A DNA stretch of 64,000 bases from Plectrocnemia conspersa (Eukaryota > Arthropoda > Insecta > Trichoptera > Polycentropodidae), in assembly GCA_009617715.1 (NCBI GenBank), contig VTFK01000098.1, positions 682,001-746,000 on the forward strand, written 5' to 3'. Below, piece by piece: positions 1 to 12,400 of this stretch (positions are counted from its first letter, which is position 1; every line of letters starts with the position of its first letter). The notes beneath the pieces were generated by a model. It worked only from the letters and a program-made list of their open reading frames with translations, searched no databases and was not told the DNA's origin. A program made the translations under genes and the position numbers.

Positions 1-2246
1 GTATGTGGATGTAAATACAGCATCTTTATGAAATAACAGAAGTCATTTCCGTATTTAAAAAACCGTTTTGGTGTTAAATTGAATAGCTTTCAATTAATCT
101 TCGATTGGAACTGATCAACAAGATACAGAAATTTGACAATTGAGGATTGTTTTTTTAAAACTCATTTTTGTCATATGTTTGCTGGAGTGGATTTTAAAAA
201 ACTTATTTATGATCTGTGTTCTGATTAATTTTTGTAAAACCCATATTTTAAACCATATATTGCTACATTTTATTTACTAAACACTACTGGCAGGTTAATA
301 AAAAAAAATATAGTTCTTTCTTACCCTACTTTATCGTCATGTTATACCTTCGTCCTCAAACACATTTATAAGTATTTAGTTAAAAATAAAATTAGCACAT
401 CGTTATATAAGGCTTCTTCTATTCTCATTATTATCATTAGTTAATTGCGTAATTTGCGATTTGGTTTTTTCTTCCTTCTTATATAGTTCCAAGTTAGTTA
501 TTAAAAATATTTTATTTATTTTAATAATTTAAATTTTTCTGAAAGTGTCTTTAGAACTAATTTATGTATCATTTCCCCAAAATGTTAGTGCACTTTATCA
601 AGTTTTGAAAAGACGCGTTATTTTAAAGTTTATTTAAATTGTTGTTTCACTCATATTCTATTATTTTATGATTTTTAAATCTTTATTTGTAACATGAGCG
701 TAAGCCCAATGCGTTACAACGAAGTATATATGTTAAAACATATAAGAGGAAAGAAATTCGAGTTTGTTGCATAATTTGAAGTCCATATGCGCCATTGGTC
801 ACTTCCTTAGTGGGATACAACACCAAATGTGTCAGACATGACGTCTTATTGTTGAATGAGTAATTTTAGATTTAATTGATTTTTTTTTATGTAATGTTTA
901 AAATTAAATATTATGTTAAGGATAATGTAGTAAGAAAAAACATTTTCATGGATTAAATACGTAAAATATGAAAGCAGTATTTTTTATTATTCTTGATTAT
1001 TTGAAAACGAAAAGCGTTTTGTTTTTAAAATAGCAGCATTTCAATATGATATAACGGGGAATTATTTTAAGGGATATGTGCATTTAAATAAATACTTTTG
1101 TTCCATAAAACAAATTGTTTGTGGGATTTGTTGCAGACAGTGTTCATGGGGTGTTCACTGTTCTGACCAATGCTCGCTCGAACCTAATCTAACCAGCAAT
1201 AATACACAAAAAATTCATTTTATGGAATAATTACTTCATATATTCCTCATTTAAATTGTCCTCGTATATTATTTACGCCTTTGATTAATACTGCGAAAGC
1301 TGAGAATGAAACGGACTATTTCTGCCTGAATGTTGCAAACACAAAGAATTTGTGTTTAACGCTTGTTGCAGACGTGAAGACACTTTTTATTATTCTTGAT
1401 TTGTTGATAAAACCGGGTTATATTATATTATCGGTAAGTAAATATTATTTTTAAATTACATATCTGAAATATATAACATAATTAAAGAGGACAATTCTAC
1501 AATAGTTACATAATTGCTAGGTACTCTTAAAATAAATAGAGCAAGCACAACTTGTAGGCAAAGAGTCCTTTCTTTAATAATATAAACTAGTGTTTATATT
1601 TTTAAAAATCAATGCAGCCGTTTCGTGTCCGAAATTCAGCATGAGAAGTTTTGTTACTTATTTTATTTTGAAAAGCGAAGTGGTGCAGGAGTGAAGACGT
1701 TCGAAAATTTATTCACCAATACTGATTTTATTCTTAGTAAGTAAACTTTATTTTTATTGAAAAATATTTTTTTTTTCCTTTAATTTTAACATATATTTGC
1801 CTAAAATATTTACTATTTAACCTATAGTTGGGAGTTTACATATTTCTATCGAATTGGATTCATAGCCTTTATTTTTTTAAATTATTATAAACAAACCATG
1901 AAAGAGCCCACTATTGACCTTAGTCGATCGTATCGCTGCGTAAGTAAATAATCGATAAAGTTAAGAAATCACCTCTGATGTTTGCGCTCGCGCGTGCTTT
2001 TGGCGCCGCGCGGCACCCGCATGAATGAACCGAGCGGCGAGCGAGTCAGTCAGTTTGTAGTGCGGGTGTGGCGAGACCATAGCCGCCTGTAGCCCGGCGG
2101 GGGCAGACAGAGGCTGCCGGTCTGGCGCCACGAGGATTCCCCAAAGGCCTCCCCGCGCCCCGCCCCCATCTCTACATCTATCCGTCTCGCTCTTGCTGCG
2201 CGCCAGGGCGCGTCAAGCGTCGGCCCCGGTGCGCGCGTCGAATCTT
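1..2246. other. AT-rich stretch without a supported gene; GC-rich island at its end
   Basis: From 1 to about 1970 I see only AT-rich DNA with short open frames and no convincing exon. From about 1975 to 2260 the base composition changes sharply to CpG-rich sequence, which includes a TCAGT pair near 2047 resembling an arthropod initiator on the plus strand. On the minus strand this island lies just downstream of the exon ending at 2249. It is most likely promoter or first-intron sequence. No reading frame in it can be assigned to a protein. Confidence 0.4.
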
Positions 2247-2248
2247 AC

Positions 2249-2407
2249 CTTGAACTTTGTATCGGCGCAGTGCTTTTTTACACGCGAGAGCGGTCGAAAA
2301 CAAATACTTCTTTTGTTTATTGCCATTTCAAAAATATCGACGGTGCGCGATAGTGACATAATCGCGCGTTGCGCAACAGAACTGTATGCACTCGGATTTT
2401 CGCACAC
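2249..2407 (-). other. Candidate minus-strand 5' exon with strong splice donor
   Basis: On the minus strand an open frame starts at 2407 and reads to a textbook donor: the exon ends AAG at 2249 and the intron begins GTAAGA at 2248. A second in-frame ATG (MSLSRTVDIFEM) follows. The sequence is moderately GC-rich and sits against a CpG island, so this could be a first coding exon or a spliced 5' leader. I do not recognise the peptide, and the next exon would lie at lower coordinates, probably outside the window. The donor is seen directly; that it is used is an inference. Confidence 0.35.
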
Positions 2408-2469
2408 CGCGACGTTTGCGAATACGAAGAATTCGCACTATGATTCTGGAATACACACTACATAAACAT

Positions 2470-4880
2470 AATAAATTTAAAGCAATTTTGAATCGTTAAC
2501 TCTACTGAAGTAAATAATAATTTGCTTTTGTTACTGGTAATATCAGCGACTATTTTAGAGGTAAAATAATATGTACAATTAAAATATTATAATTTAGTAA
2601 TTTTTCAGTAATAAACTCACATATTAAATTAGATAATTACAATATAAATGAAATTATTGGGAGTGACAAAAATTTTATTTTTACAGAAATCTGGTATTAA
2701 TTAAATAAAACAAAATATTGATATACGGATATTTTGTAACATAAAGCATATTTTTGACGTTTTCAACTTGATTTTGAATAATAATTATTTGGCATTTACT
2801 CCTATATAATATCAAGCTTGGAATGAATTTGACGAATATATACGAAGTAAACGAAGAAGTGTAGTATAATGAAGAAATGATAGATACTGAAGTCTGGGTT
2901 TAAACGGAATTCACCAATATACTCAAGAAAAGTAGAAAAGCAACTACTTTTACAGAAATGTTATCTTTATTTATTGAGTATACTAATTAGGTATTTTATA
3001 ATGGAATTTTTTATAAGAAAAAAATTAGTTTCTTTAATTTTAACACATTTTGACATGTACACTGAGAGTACATCACCGGAGCGCGAAGATTTTTTTGCAC
3101 CGTAAGGGGAAGATTAACTATATATGTTTGAGAAACATGCATAATTGTGTATGCAGTACTTATAATACACACAAGAAAAAAAGTATACCTATCCCTCTAT
3201 ATTACTATACATTTCAGATCAACTATTTTAAACTGCAAATAAATGTAACAGACATGTCTAATATAATGTTATTGATATTACTATTTTCTTCACACGAAAA
3301 TGTTGTTTTAAAAATACATTAGAGCGCTTACTAATTTTTATCACTACATCTACAAAATGATTTAGATTCGAGGTGGAGATGGGCTTCGGAAATTCGCGCA
3401 ACCACTTGACGTAAATTGGCATGAAAAGTTAAATTTTTCTCCAATTGAAGATGTTAAAATGACGCACAATTACATATACCATATAAGGAAGAAAAGTCGT
3501 ATAAAAACGAATTTTCTTTTAAATTTGGGATTTAAAATTAGACCAACCAAACAAATAAATAAATGATATTATCAGAATTATCAGGAACATCCTTCCTTCA
3601 TTTTTTTATAAAAAATACGTTCTATAAGTATTACTTTTAAAAATTATATTAGAATTTTATAAAACGATAACATTATATTTTTCATCACGTAGTCAACATA
3701 CCAAATAAAGCTTTAAAATGATTGGGGTTGCGATAGAATATTAGAATATGGATCGGTAATATGTAAATAGATATATTCATTAGAACTCAGACATTATTCA
3801 CAGTGTAGTGAAGAGCATCACGCGTTATCCTTTTATACTTGCTAAAGTCCGGAACACGCTCGTGCGTTACGATCTCGCACAATGTTTCAAAACATATTTG
3901 CAAATATATTCGCCTTTAGTAAGACAAAGATTGAAAGTTGAAAGCTATCTAATCGGATTTCGATTTTAAATTTATTGTTTTAAGTATGTATTTTCTCTGC
4001 ATATAGAATATTTTTTTATTAAATATAGTTATAAGATATGATTTTATGTTTTTACAACGTTAGGCTATAAAATTGTCTGTATCAATATACGAATTACATA
4101 TGTACATGAAAAATATTATATATCTTATTTTTTATTATTTATACATATATTAAAATAAACTTTATTACCATACTTCCACGTTTTTCTTTAAAAATAAATT
4201 TATGTTTTTCAATAATTATGGCAGTAAGCGTACAAAAAACCGTAAGATGTTTTTATTTAAAAAAAAAATATTGCTGGATTTTCTGATAGCAAAAAATAAA
4301 AACAATAATATTCTCCATCAATCGTATCAGATTAAAAATATTAAATGGGGATCTCTGCGTGCGCTAAATAAATATGTATGGATATTGAGTGAATCGAATC
4401 CATGAGAATCGTCCGGAAAAGTCAGCCAATTCTGCGAATTGTTTTCAAACAATACTCAGAGTCAAGGTTGTTTTAAACGTACTACTACTATGTTTGTTAT
4501 AACAAGCAAGCAAGTTATCCGATGAATTTTGTACTTCTATTCGGACAATACAATTTAACGGACAATTTGACAACATAGATTTACAAACATTCTGATTAAA
4601 CATTTCCGCATTCATCTGAAGATAGCACAAATGTACTATTGTATATCAGGATATTCTATAATCCAATGTTCTAAAGCAAATTTGGAGTTATGCTAGCAAC
4701 ACTGAGGCGTATGAAAGAACATTTCGGCTTCTAACAATATTTTAAAAATAACCCTTCTCTACCGTATTCCATGAGTGATATATTTTATGTTAATTATTAG
4801 TTGATTTAAATCAGCAAACATAGTATACCTAGGAATTTAGTTGATCTCAGATAAATGTATGTAAATCCTTATAATCGAGA
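2470..4880. other. AT-rich non-coding stretch
   Basis: No exon, tRNA or clear repeat with identifiable ends was seen. The short open frames here have low-complexity, AT-driven translations with poor codon quality. If the minus-strand exons at 5224 and 2407 belong to one gene, this is intron. Confidence 0.5.
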
Positions 4881-4889
4881 AACTGAAAG

Positions 4890-5450
4890 TTCGAACGCAA
4901 GTCGTTTGAGCGCGGCCTTAGGGTTATCAAGAGCGCTCGGGCTCGCACCTGTTTGCGCGCACAGTCGCGGCGGGCGATAAGCGTGCGCGCGCATCTCGCC
5001 CGCCCGGAGCTTCCTCTCCCGGGTGACGCACCGACCGAGAGGAAATCCTCGCGACGTAAATAAATAAATAAAGGAGATTCCCCGCTCTCGCGCGCGTAGA
5101 GACTCCGTTACGTAAGGTCTCTCTTTGACGTATTCATATACTGTATTATGATCAATTTCGATATTTGAAAAAAATACTCACTGTGCTTGTGCGCTTGCGG
5201 AGCGAGTGTCTTGCGGCGCGCCATCGTAGGCGGCCGCAGAGGCGCAGCCAGCGCCGCACAGCCGCCCGCGCGGCCCTGCGCCGACTGAGCTTCTCCCCTC
5301 CACGCCCACGCGTTCGACGGTGGAACAGTGCTGCCAACGCGGCGGCGCGCGTAAATAAATAAAAAACGGCAGAGCGAAAGTCGAATCCCCGCTTACGTCA
5401 TCCGAGCGCGGAGAGTGCCACACTGACTGTGTCGATGTCGCCTGCGATTC
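4890..5450 (-). promoter_or_regulatory. CpG-rich promoter island of a minus-strand gene
   Basis: A stretch of about 550 bases rich in CG dinucleotides interrupts AT-rich DNA. It contains a minus-strand ATG in a good context at 5224, followed 43 bases later by a consensus donor. The island therefore most likely carries the promoter and 5' leader of that gene. Short TAAATAAATAAA runs at 5056-5071 and 5352-5361 interrupt it. No TATA box was convincing. Confidence 0.5.
5182..5224 (-). CDS. First coding exon of an unidentified minus-strand gene (partial)
   Basis: The minus strand reads ATG at 5224 and then MARRKTLAPQAHKH plus one base, ending at 5182. The intron starts GTGAGT, a consensus donor. 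The ATG has G at +4 and lies in a CpG-rich island. The exon is 43 nt and leaves phase 1. The peptide is short, basic and unrecognised; it could start a nuclear or mitochondrial protein, but that is a guess. The next exon should lie below 5180 on the minus strand or outside the window. I could not find it by eye. Confidence 0.5.
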
Positions 5451-5587
5451 TCAATGTTTTCATTTTTTTTCTTATCGCCCTCGTTTTTTATTATGAATAA
5501 AAAACGCTCTTATCAAAGTAATAATAATAAACGGCGCTGTTTACGTAATTCTAAAGGATGATTAAAATAAAATAAGATTGTTTAAAA

Positions 5588-7645
5588 CAGGGGTATCAAA
5601 CCCGCAGAAGTAGGTCTAACGCGACCCGCGTCTTATTATATAGTAATTTCTCCTCAACTTTTTTTCGGAGATGGACTTTTTTAGCTCCCGCGGTAATCTG
5701 TCCTACTTTATCCCAATCGGACAAAAATTCCAAGATTGATTTTTTATTTTTAGTGTCTTCTTTGATATTTTCATAATCTGGTCAGCTTACTATTATACAT
5801 CAGAGGTGACGATCGTTAAGCCAGTTCTAGTCAACCGATTCTCGCTGAAATGCTATTTAACACCAAATATTGAAATATTCCAAAAAAACAGTTTATATTA
5901 CGTTACCAATTAATTCCTCATTATTTTTAAAACCGTTGTAGCACATTAGGCTTACGACTTTTCTTTTACGAAGAATATAAAAGTAGCTGATTTGTAGAAT
6001 GTCCAAAAATTTTGCGCTGCGCGATCAAGTACACCTTTATACTTTCTAGATAAAGTATCATTTTATATAAAATATTATCAAAATCTTTGCCAACAAAACC
6101 CTCGATTTTAAATAAAGAACAAAAAACATTTTAATTAAATACTAAAGAAAACAGCAGCTTATTAGCAAGACGTTTTAAATTTTTCGATGCGCGGATAGAT
6201 ATATATATAATACTATGATTAACAACAAACAAGAAAAAGTATTATTTAATATTTTGGATTAAATAGTACATTAATTATTGAATTTGTATGTTTTCCCCTC
6301 CCTCCTTAAATTTGCATAGAAAATAGCATGTCATTTAATGAAATACATACCATGAATCTTAATGAAATCGAAATAATAAAAGAAACGATTACTGACTGGG
6401 GAACTATTGCCCCCCCCCCCCTGAAATGATGTCCTTTTTTGCCAGGCATTTAAAGTTTGGTTTATTAATTTCTGTATATTTTTATAGCATAACATCAACC
6501 AACCAGCGAATGCAAAAGAAGCATATAATGTCTTTTTACGCAAAATAAATTTATGTCATTAAGCATGAATGGCGAACCTTATAGTTGGATAGAGATATTC
6601 ATGGGAGTTTTTCAATCCTGATTCTTATTAGACGCTCAAAGATCACTGAACACTTATTTTTTTCTCTCTGAAAATATGTAATATTGAATCATTTTTCTCC
6701 TTACTTTTAGCCTTCTTAATTATAATTTTTCGGCTTTCAAAATTTAATACCTTTGTTTCTATGGTTGCATAATTAAGATTTAATTAAATAAAACTATTAT
6801 GTATATAAATTGAAAAAAGATAATAAAACATTAGAGTAATATTATAGAAAAAACCACAATAATAAAATATAATATGTGAATATTACCAATTTAGTGCAAA
6901 ATTTGCCGTTTTGCTTGACAAACAAGGTTACCAATATTGCCCCCGATATTTACGATATTTCCTTCGTTATCCTTGTTCGAATATTTGATTTATTGTGTTT
7001 CATCCTTGAAAAACATTGTTCACACATATAAGTACTGCCAAAAAAGCCCAATGATTTTCTTGCAAAGTCCCTTAAATTACTGTATTTTTCTTCTGATAAG
7101 TGCAATTCATAAAAATTCACCATAGCAACGACGCTGTTAAACCATAAATTTAGCTCCAAATTTGCCGGTAGTCAGAGTTTCATCGGTAAGTTGTCTGGTG
7201 CACTATTTATATCGGCATCTATCGAGCGAGCAAATATAGTGGATGCGGGGTATTTTTTTGAAAACCGGCGAACTTTGTTTAAAATTGCTCTTTTAGTGCC
7301 TTCAGTTCATCTTACATTCTGCATCTACTTTTCATTTTTTTGACATAGCCCCCGTTATTTTTTTCAAATTTTTAAGTGTTATTTCGTATTTATCACGGTC
7401 ATAGAACAACTTGAATACACTTCCTTACGACGCCAACGCAAGCAACGAACTGACAAATTTACTATCTATTTATGATAATATTTATCTAGGCATTATGAAA
7501 AAATATCTCGATAAAACACAGACACGTTCGATGATTTGAAGTAACTGAACAACTTTTAGTATGAGCGAAACTTCACACGTCTACGGCTGGATAAAAACGT
7601 ACCGTGGGCCGGATCCGGCTCGCGAGGTGCGGGTTGCTCACATGT
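5588..7645 (-). mobile_element. Degenerate hAT-superfamily DNA transposon
   Basis: The left end at 5588 begins CAGGGGTATCAAAC, a typical hAT terminus. The right part near 7605-7645 carries the matching GGCCGGATCCGGCTCGCGA type subterminal block. Minus-strand frame 7159-6950 encodes a piece ending in FGSTYMCEQCFSRMK, the C-terminal dimerisation region of GTF2IRD2-like hAT transposases. The rest of the transposase is not intact. The right boundary is approximate because I see no exact 8-bp target duplication. Confidence 0.5.
6410..6421. repeat. Poly-C tract (C12)
   Basis: Twelve cytosines in a row occur inside a short repeat resembling sequence near 51540-51650, within the decayed hAT region. 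Such a tract is prone to sequencing error and length polymorphism. Confidence 0.8.
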
Positions 7646-7649
7646 GAGC

Positions 7650-9300
7650 TAAATTTTTCATATCTTAAATTCAAAGTCTGAAATCTGCCAATAATTATTT
7701 TATCCATCGATATTCATCAAGTTTTTCTATTTTATCTCAAATGATTCTTAAACAGGAAAAATGATTAAATTGTCTTATCGTGAGGTCATTCTGAAAAGAT
7801 GTAGTTTTTTTATAAAAACTGAATATTGTTTGAACCAGGCCAGAAATATTTTTCTCATTTCACTGTAGCACTAAGTTTCAAAACAAATGTTCCATTATGT
7901 CAGTCAAGAACATTAAATCTCGTAATCAGTCATTATCTTCGAGTCATGGGTATGATTTGTTCTTTTTATAAAGATATTTTACAAGGGGCTCCAGTAGTTA
8001 AGCAAATCGAATAAGTATATTGTAAGTAAATACCCACGTCACAATGTAATGTAAATACATCATTTGGAAATTATTCATATTCTAACTCTTACAATGAAAT
8101 TTTTGAACTGGCAATGATTCTTTTCATTTGTTGCAATATAATTTATAATTTGCAGAACCGTCTTGCTAATATCATTATATTTGAAATATATAGTTGCCCG
8201 ATGTTCACGGAGAACTATGCAATGAAAAAACCGTTTAATATTGTGGCAGGTGGATTCTTGATATCGACACCGTGAGTTTATTCTTTGAGTGTTACTAAAC
8301 CGAGCATTTCTTCTTTCATAAGTACTTCTGCAGAAACATAACGAGTGTCTGCTATTCTTTACGAGCTGCCCGCGAGCCGCCATTTGCCCATGTGTGTCAT
8401 AGACTATTGAACACAATCCGCAAAAAAGTTTGAAATGTTATGGATAAAATAAATTATAAAGCATTCATTTGGATCATTTTGGACTAAATATTTTAAATGT
8501 TTGTGACTCTCGAAAAAAATGATTGAATCATTATTTTTGTTGTTTATAATAGGGCTTTCCAAAGCCCGAGCAATACTGCTTTAAATATGGTAATAGCTTC
8601 TTGGCTTATGGATTGTATTCATGGACGTTTTGTGGGTATAGACGAGTCGACGTTGGACCGTACATAAACAAAAATGTTCAGCCCAGGATATCATTTCCAA
8701 ATTGCATATTTCCTAATCTATCGCTATTATGGCCCAAAAAGACTAAAAATATATGTTAGACAAAATATGATCTTAGTTTTACCCCAAATCATCCGCATTG
8801 GTGAAACGATCGAGGGTTGGAAAGGACGTTCTATCTTTTCAAAACGTTGCCATACTTTATTGCTTCCATCATCACTTCCATCCAGAATTTTGTAACATAA
8901 CCACCACTTCGCTTCCAACTTGGAATATATGATTCAATTGAACTCGCACCAAGTGGAGCTACACGAAATCGACCAAGATGACCCTTAGAAATTTTCAAAG
9001 AAGACCTAGTAAAGCAGTCACTACAAATTTATTGGTGTCTCGTCGTAGTTATGTCGTTCAAGCCGCAGTGCCGAAATGACGTCCGTCTTCTATGGCGAGC
9101 GCCAGTCTATTCCACCATACTACCCTCTAACCAGCATGCTCGCCCCTCCCTTAGCCATTGCTTCGGCTCACGCGCATCATACTTTTCGCCCTGCTTCTCC
9201 ATGGTGTAGTTGTTCGTCCTGTCCAAATAGCCACGATTTTATTACAAAATTGTAATTGGAATAAAAATGAAACGATAATATTTATCAAGTTTATATTAGA
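7650..9300. other. Non-coding stretch downstream of ADRM1 with decayed repeats
   Basis: Several short open frames occur (for example minus 8416-8075 and plus 8674-8895), but none has a recognisable domain. A GC-richer patch at 9040-9200 looks like a retroelement tail but I cannot assign it. No supported host gene is present. Confidence 0.35.
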
Positions 9301-9302
9301 CA

Positions 9303-9308
9303 TTTATT
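9303..9308 (-). terminator. Probable ADRM1 polyadenylation signal
   Basis: A minus-strand AATAAA lies about 110 bases downstream of the ADRM1 stop codon, a normal spacing for an insect 3' UTR. Other AATAAA matches exist nearby in the AT-rich sequence, so the one used is uncertain. Confidence 0.4.
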
Positions 9309-9419
9309 AACTTTCATACAATTTACACTCAATGCTGAATAAATGGATAATTGAAAATATTTAATATTTAAGATTCATTTAGGAAAGAAACCAGGGATGT
9401 AAAAAAATATTAATAAACG

Positions 9420-12400
9420 CTAGTCTAGAGGCATGTCATCATCTTCCTTAGGTTTTTTCTCTTCTCGAGTGGAAGTTTTGGTCTCCTCCTTCTCCAGTGC
9501 CTTTATGAAAGCCTTCATATCGCCGTTCTGGGCTGCCGTAACCGCCTCACTACCCAAACCGAACTGAGATATTATAGGCCCCAACTGTCCTGAAGCAATA
9601 GCGTTCGAGAACAAGGTCATCGCCTGAGCGAACTGCGGAGACAATAAGGTAGTCTTGATGTCGTCTTGTTGCTGATCGGCTTGGGGCGGTGGAAGGTGTT
9701 CCATTAAACCGGCGGCGTGAGGTCCGGCAGTGGCTATAACTTCAGGGGCGCTTATGACAGAGGCGAGGTCGACAACTTCTCCAGTGGCGGGTTTGGCGGA
9801 TGATCCTTCTTCGCCCGCCGTGTTCGTAAGGCCAGATAAGTATTTTTGTAAGTCTGACAAGTATATGGGTTGTCCTGTTATATAAACGGATATATTAGTA
9901 CATAGTTGATATATAAATGAGAATATATAATATTTAGAGTCGTTTACCTCTAGTTGTGGTGGTTGCAGTCGGTCCTGCGGAAGATTGCGTCTGAGCGCTG
10001 GGAGCACTCGGAGTGTTAGGTGTTGAAGGGGTGGTAGGGGTGGGAGCTGACACTGGTACTGTAGTTCTCGGTGGACGAGAAGGTGCCCTCGGAGCTTCGG
10101 AAGGAGGACGACTGGTCGGAGTCGCACTGCTGGATCTTGAAGTTTGTCCAGTCGGAGAACGACTGATATGAATAATAAAAATATTTTAGTAACCTTCCGT
10201 AAAATCTGATCTAAATTTAAGTTTTGATTAAGTCATAGTATAGGAATGAGTAGTAAAATATTCAGAAAGTAAAAATAATTTTAGGGTTAATTTAAAAAAA
10301 ATGTTTCCATTTCTACTGACATTGAACTTTACTTTCTGAATATTCTATGAATAATTTTGCTGGTCATGTTTGGTGACAGCACATATCTCTTGTTCTAAGT
10401 ATGCGCATATTATCAATACGGGGGGAGTATGTTGTGAAAAAGGGTGGCAATATAGACATTAAAAGAAAATTTTTTTTAGGGCATTTGCAAATCAAAATTG
10501 GATTAAAGAAGCAAAAAACAATCCATTTATTTCACTAGTCCTTCGAGCCTACAAGCTTCCTTAAGATGACTCTTAGAAGAAGCTAGAAGTCGAGACAGAA
10601 AGATACAATACTGTAGAAGTGATTTTTAACCTTACCATAGGACAGTTAATGCGTAACTAAATTTTCGTGTGAATTGTTAATATTTCAGTAGGAATTCAAA
10701 ATATTTTTGGCTTTTGATATATGTAGTTCCATTCCGACATATAAAACACGCCTATGCTAATAAAAATCTCTCTAAATTAAAAATGTAAGATAAAAGCCTC
10801 AAATAGCAAAATTCAGCCAAATACTTAGGATTAACTCTGGACTTTAAATTAACATGGAAATCCCATATAAATAACATAACTTCAAGAGTAAAAACAACTC
10901 GTGCTCGTCTATATCCATTATTAAACAGAAAGAGCAAACTAAATGTAAAAAACAAACTGCTCCTGTACAAATCGATCATCCGACCAGTTATTTCATATGC
11001 GTTCCCAGTTTTGGGAGGTATACTTAGTCGTAATTATTCGAAATCACTACAAACGCAACAAAATATTGCGCTAAGAATGGCGACAAATGCTCAATGGTTT
11101 GTCCGAAACTCAAATATACATAAAGATTTGAAAATAGACACTTTACGCGATTACATCGATAAACTTAAAGTAAATTACCATGACAGAAATAAAAATCATT
11201 CTAACCCATTAGTTAAAAACCTTAATAAGGTAACATGAACATTTAAAAAAAAAAGTGCTAGCTTACTTAATAAGAATAGGTTTTTTTTGCCCTAAAAAAT
11301 AAATAAATAAAAAAGAGAACGAATAAATAGATACGCAGGTAGATGGCTTTGGCCAGGAACTGGAAAAATAAATATTAGACACTGTATATATAAAACGTTC
11401 AATTTCATACGAAACTTGTGTAGATAATTCTTATCGCATTCTTTTTGTATATGATCTCATTTACGAGTTTACAGTGCCTCCGCTGTCATTGTAGTGAGAA
11501 CGCCCAGTTAGACATAAATAATTGAAGTAGTAGTCAATTATCTAATGAATTTTATTAGAATGTATGTCGAAAAGCTGGCCCAGATCTAGGGGGTTAAAGT
11601 TTTGAAAGTGAAAATCGACAAACGCTGAAATAACTGTATTACACGCAGGGCCGCCGAGAGAAAAATTGAACTCTAGTGCTAAAAATAAATCAAATTAGAG
11701 ATAGATTACGATTATTGTTAATGCAACAAAATTGGCCTCTGAAATTGAGGTGAAATCAGTTTTAATATTCTGAATATCCATTGCATGAGATCAAAAAATA
11801 GGTAGTTTAATTATAAATATTTTACATTTGTTTATAATATTTATAACTCAAGAAAGATGTCTAAGACTGCTATTCATTCATTGCAAGGACTTGGAAAATA
11901 TTTTAACCGATGGGGATTCATCTGATATAAACACAATAGATCTTGTAGATGAGTTGTCAGTTCTATGCATATTAATAAAAAAAGATATGCCCTCGAGGGA
12001 AGAATTAAAATTCATTACAGTATTAAATTTTGAGCCAAATAACAACATTTCCCATAGAATTTTATTAACTTTGCATATATCAGTTGCAAGTGGTGAAAGA
12101 TTTTCCAAATTAAAAATCATCAAAAACTATTTAGGATCTACAATGACTTAAGATAGACTAAGCGGATTGTCTATGATAGCTATCGAATATGAGTTATGTA
12201 ATAAATTGTGTTTTAACACGTTGACTGCCGTGTCAGCCACTGGTGGCCGACACCAAGGTATTCCAATCAGGCCGTGTCGACCACTGGTGACTGACACGAC
12301 ATACCTAACTATAGATTGTCATTTTGCACTGTCTTAGTTAGGAAGGTGTGCTCTATTAGAAGCTACTGTACTCAGGTTAAATAGTTATTATAAAGCAACG

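Noticed and set aside
10752..10979. Minus-strand 75-codon frame
   Set aside because: Opposite the jockey-type reverse transcriptase fragment, which is the meaningful reading.
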